Shown here: positions 62,821-64,000 of the stretch, piece after piece | Layout of the letters: each line of letters starts with the position of its first letter | Position numbering within the stretch: the first letter of the stretch is position 1 | NCBI RefSeq assembly: GCF_000159095.1 | Contig: NZ_GG666297.1 | Span: forward strand, 230,355-294,354 | Length of the DNA stretch: 64,000 nucleotides | Origin: Anaerococcus tetradius ATCC 35098 | GTDB taxonomy: Bacteria > Bacillota > Clostridia > Tissierellales > Peptoniphilaceae | Direction of reading: 5' to 3' | Translations under genes and position numbers: made by a program | Notes under the pieces: generated by a model | What the model saw: only the letters and a program-made list of their open reading frames with translations | Told to the model about the DNA's origin: nothing | The model's database searches: none

Positions 62821-63055
62821 TAATAAAACAAACTATCAGGCCTATGTTGAGGCAAAGGGATTCCATCTATTAGATAAGTCTGAAAAAACATGGAAAAAAT
62901 CATTTTTACTAGAGATAGCAGAAAAATTTCAAGTGAAAAATCCGATAATTACTGCAAATAATGACTATTTTATTCTAGGTTTGCCTTTTTATAATGATGA
63001 TATAAGTAAAGGAAATTTTGATAAAGCTATTGATAATTGGGTTAATGAGATTTGA
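62819..63055 (+). pseudogene. C-terminal fragment of an unrecognised gene
   Basis: An open frame of 78 codons with no start: DNKTNYQAYVEAKGFHLLDK, SEKTWKKSFLLEIAEKFQVK, NPIITANNDYFILGLPFYND, then a helix to the TGA at 63053-63055. It overlaps the terminase stop by two bases. It reads like a real protein end, but I do not recognise the family. The junction may be a deletion scar of the prophage right end. Confidence 0.45.
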
Positions 63056-63110
63056 TTAAAGCTTAAAATTAGAATAAGTATATAAAAAAGACGCTTTAAA
63101 TATAAATTGA

Positions 63111-63158
63111 AAACATAGCCCCATCATTAGAATGATTTCTATTGATGGGGCTATGTTT
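63111..63158. terminator. perfect 16-bp inverted repeat, bidirectional terminator
   Basis: AAACATAGCCCCATCA (63111-63126) and TGATGGGGCTATGTTT (63143-63158) are exact complements. It follows the Fur-family gene on the minus strand, with T/A-rich flanks on both sides. Confidence 0.8.
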
Positions 63159-63186
63159 ATTTTAGTTTTTAAATAGCTTATATTTA

Positions 63187-63606
63187 TCATTTATGTTCTA
63201 TCTTCTGACAGTCAGGGCAAATTCCTGTAAATTCGAAGTTGTGGCCTGTTATTAGGAAGCCTGTTTCTTTTTGTATTTGCTCTTCTAATGGATGGACAGG
63301 GCAGTTTTCTAGGATTATTTTTTTGTTGCATATGGTGCAAGTCATAAAGTGCTTGTGCTTTTCATTGTTTAGTTGGTAGTAGCTTATGCCATCTATATTT
63401 GTGTTTTTTAGAAGGATTTCATTTTCTTCAAGAGTGTTAAGGTTTCTATAAATAGTGGACAAATCAACCCTGATGTCTTCTTTGATAAGTTCATAAATTT
63501 CGTCTGCTGATATAGGATTGTTGCATCCTAATAGGGTTTCTAGTATAAGCTTTCTTTGCTTAGTTATTCTCAAATTTTTTTTCTTTAGTAAATCTTCTAT
63601 ATTCAA
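63187..63606 (-). CDS. Fur-family metal-responsive regulator (Zur- or PerR-like)
   Basis: 139 residues from a TTG start at 63606 (AAGGAGGG eight bases before). Winged helix with LRITKQRKLILETLLGCNNP and DLSTIYRNLNTLEEN (recognition helix, about 54-62). C-terminal metal domain: HKHFMTCTIC (structural C-x-x-C), CPVHPLEEQ, second CxxC in GICPDC. Divergent from a ZnuA-like lipoprotein gene, which favours a Zur role; PerR or Mn control is the alternative. Confidence 0.9.
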   Translation of the reverse strand: MNIEDLLKKKNLRITKQRKLILETLLGCNNPISADEIYELIKEDIRVDLSTIYRNLNTLEENEILLKNTNIDGISYYQLNNEKHKHFMTCTICNKKIILENCPVHPLEEQIQKETGFLITGHNFEFTGICPDCQKIEHK

Positions 63607-63639
63607 AATCTTATCCCTCCTTATATATTATACAATTAT

Positions 63640-63690
63640 TTGACAGATTGGAAAATAATAATATAATCATATTTGCAAATAGATTGCAAA
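63640..63690 (+). promoter_or_regulatory. promoter and operator-like palindrome of the zinc/manganese transport gene
   Basis: TTGACA (63640-63645), 16 bp, TATAAT (63662-63667). At the expected start, TTTGCAA-ATAGA-TTGCAAA (63672-63690) is a perfect 7-5-7 palindrome. It is not the Bacillus Zur box, so the recognised sequence in this lineage may differ. Confidence 0.65.
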
Positions 63691-63706
63691 AAGAAAAGGA
63701 GATAAT

Positions 63707-64000
63707 ATGAAGGTAAAAAATATAGTAGCAGTATTGGCCCTAAGTTTTGTTTTAGGAGCTTGCGGCAACAATTCCGATAAAGAAAAGAGCCCAGATAAAC
63801 AAGAGGCTAAACAAGAAACTAGCGTCAATGAAGAAAAGAAGGATGACAAAAAGGCTGAAGATGCTAAGGAAGAAAGAGTTATTTATACATCATTTTTCCC
63901 AATCTATAATCTAGCTAAACAAATAGCAGGAGATAAGTTTGAAGTTAAATCTTTTGTGAATTTAAAGACAGAAAGCCATGATTTTGAGCCATCTGCAAAA
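63707..64000 (+). CDS. ZnuA/AdcA-like metal ABC transporter binding lipoprotein (cut by window end)
   Basis: The first 98 codons only. Signal with lipobox FVLGAC (lipidated C19), then a K/E-rich spacer (about 24-55) and the start of the binding fold: VIYTSFFPIYNLAKQIAG, then HDFEPSAK, where His is the first metal ligand of cluster A-I solute-binding proteins. RBS AAAAGGAG. Binds Zn2+ or Mn2+ for a permease likely encoded downstream. Divergent Fur-family regulator. Confidence 0.88.
   Translation, partial: MKVKNIVAVLALSFVLGACGNNSDKEKSPDKQEAKQETSVNEEKKDDKKAEDAKEERVIYTSFFPIYNLAKQIAGDKFEVKSFVNLKTESHDFEPSAK

Overview
The window is AT-rich DNA with the gene content of a fermentative, strictly anaerobic low-GC Gram-positive coccus. 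It carries pyruvate formate-lyase, a flavodiiron protein, T-box and purine-riboswitch control, wall-anchored surface proteins with KTGVES tails, ECF transport, and a K+-dependent-type membrane pyrophosphatase. I infer Anaerococcus or a close relative (Peptoniphilaceae). This rests on gene content and style only; no search was run.

Layout. 1-189 is the tail of an ISL3-family insertion sequence. 274-4011 is pflB-pflA-crp/fnr with a consensus TGTGA-N6-TCACA site at about -41 of the pflB promoter. 4190-6990 holds a YkvI-type carrier, a wall-linked surface protein with a Fur-like site at its promoter, and a tiny zinc-ribbon ORF. 7172-8781 is a barrel protein paired with a P1 peptidase. 8858-19843 is the most unusual part: a long leader followed by eleven same-strand genes (lrgA, lrgB, two ArsA/Get3-like ATPases, lutC, a lutB-lutA fusion, a polyprenyl diphosphate synthase, a menA-like prenyltransferase, menG, fixC, fixX). 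19915-23291 is rpsF-ssb-rpsR and hppA. 23305-28481 is a T-box-controlled argG-argH-amino-acid ABC transporter operon. 28534-30403 has tRNA-Leu(AAG), a membrane-anchored protein and a RelB/RelE-type module. 30601-38289 is housekeeping (ispE, murI, ppx, ppk, a VanY-type peptidase, ridA, an M20 amidohydrolase). 38599-42526 pairs a SAM hydrolase-family protein with a complete ECF transporter. 42672-51144 has an aldehyde dehydrogenase and a 2207-residue subtilase. 51326-54482 has a divergent flavodiiron protein and an acyl-CoA dehydrogenase fused to an EtfA FAD domain. 54809-57722 is a guanine-riboswitch regulon (permease plus guanine deaminase). 57740-60942 has a deoxyribosyltransferase, an NAD synthase lacking its glutaminase cysteine, and a phosphoesterase. 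60928-63055 is a decayed prophage next to a damaged tRNA, with a toxin-antitoxin pair and a MITE-like insertion. 63187-64000 is a Fur-family regulator divergent from a zinc/manganese-binding lipoprotein cut by the window end.

How the genes may work together. The 9.28-19.73 kb operon reads as a lactate-oxidising, quinone-linked electron chain in an otherwise fermentative organism. LrgAB may move pyruvate or lactate. LutC and LutBA oxidise lactate. HepT, MenA and MenG build a prenylated, methylated naphthoquinone, but no gene here makes the naphthoate head group, so scavenging of dihydroxynaphthoate is a plausible reading. FixCX passes electrons to quinone. Two ArsA-like ATPases without the known metal-binding cysteines sit inside the operon with no evident role. 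The long leader can form two mutually exclusive stems. A 194-bp MITE-like element occurs twice in opposite orientations (54501-54694 and 62487-62680); the second copy interrupts an HNH gene of the prophage remnant.
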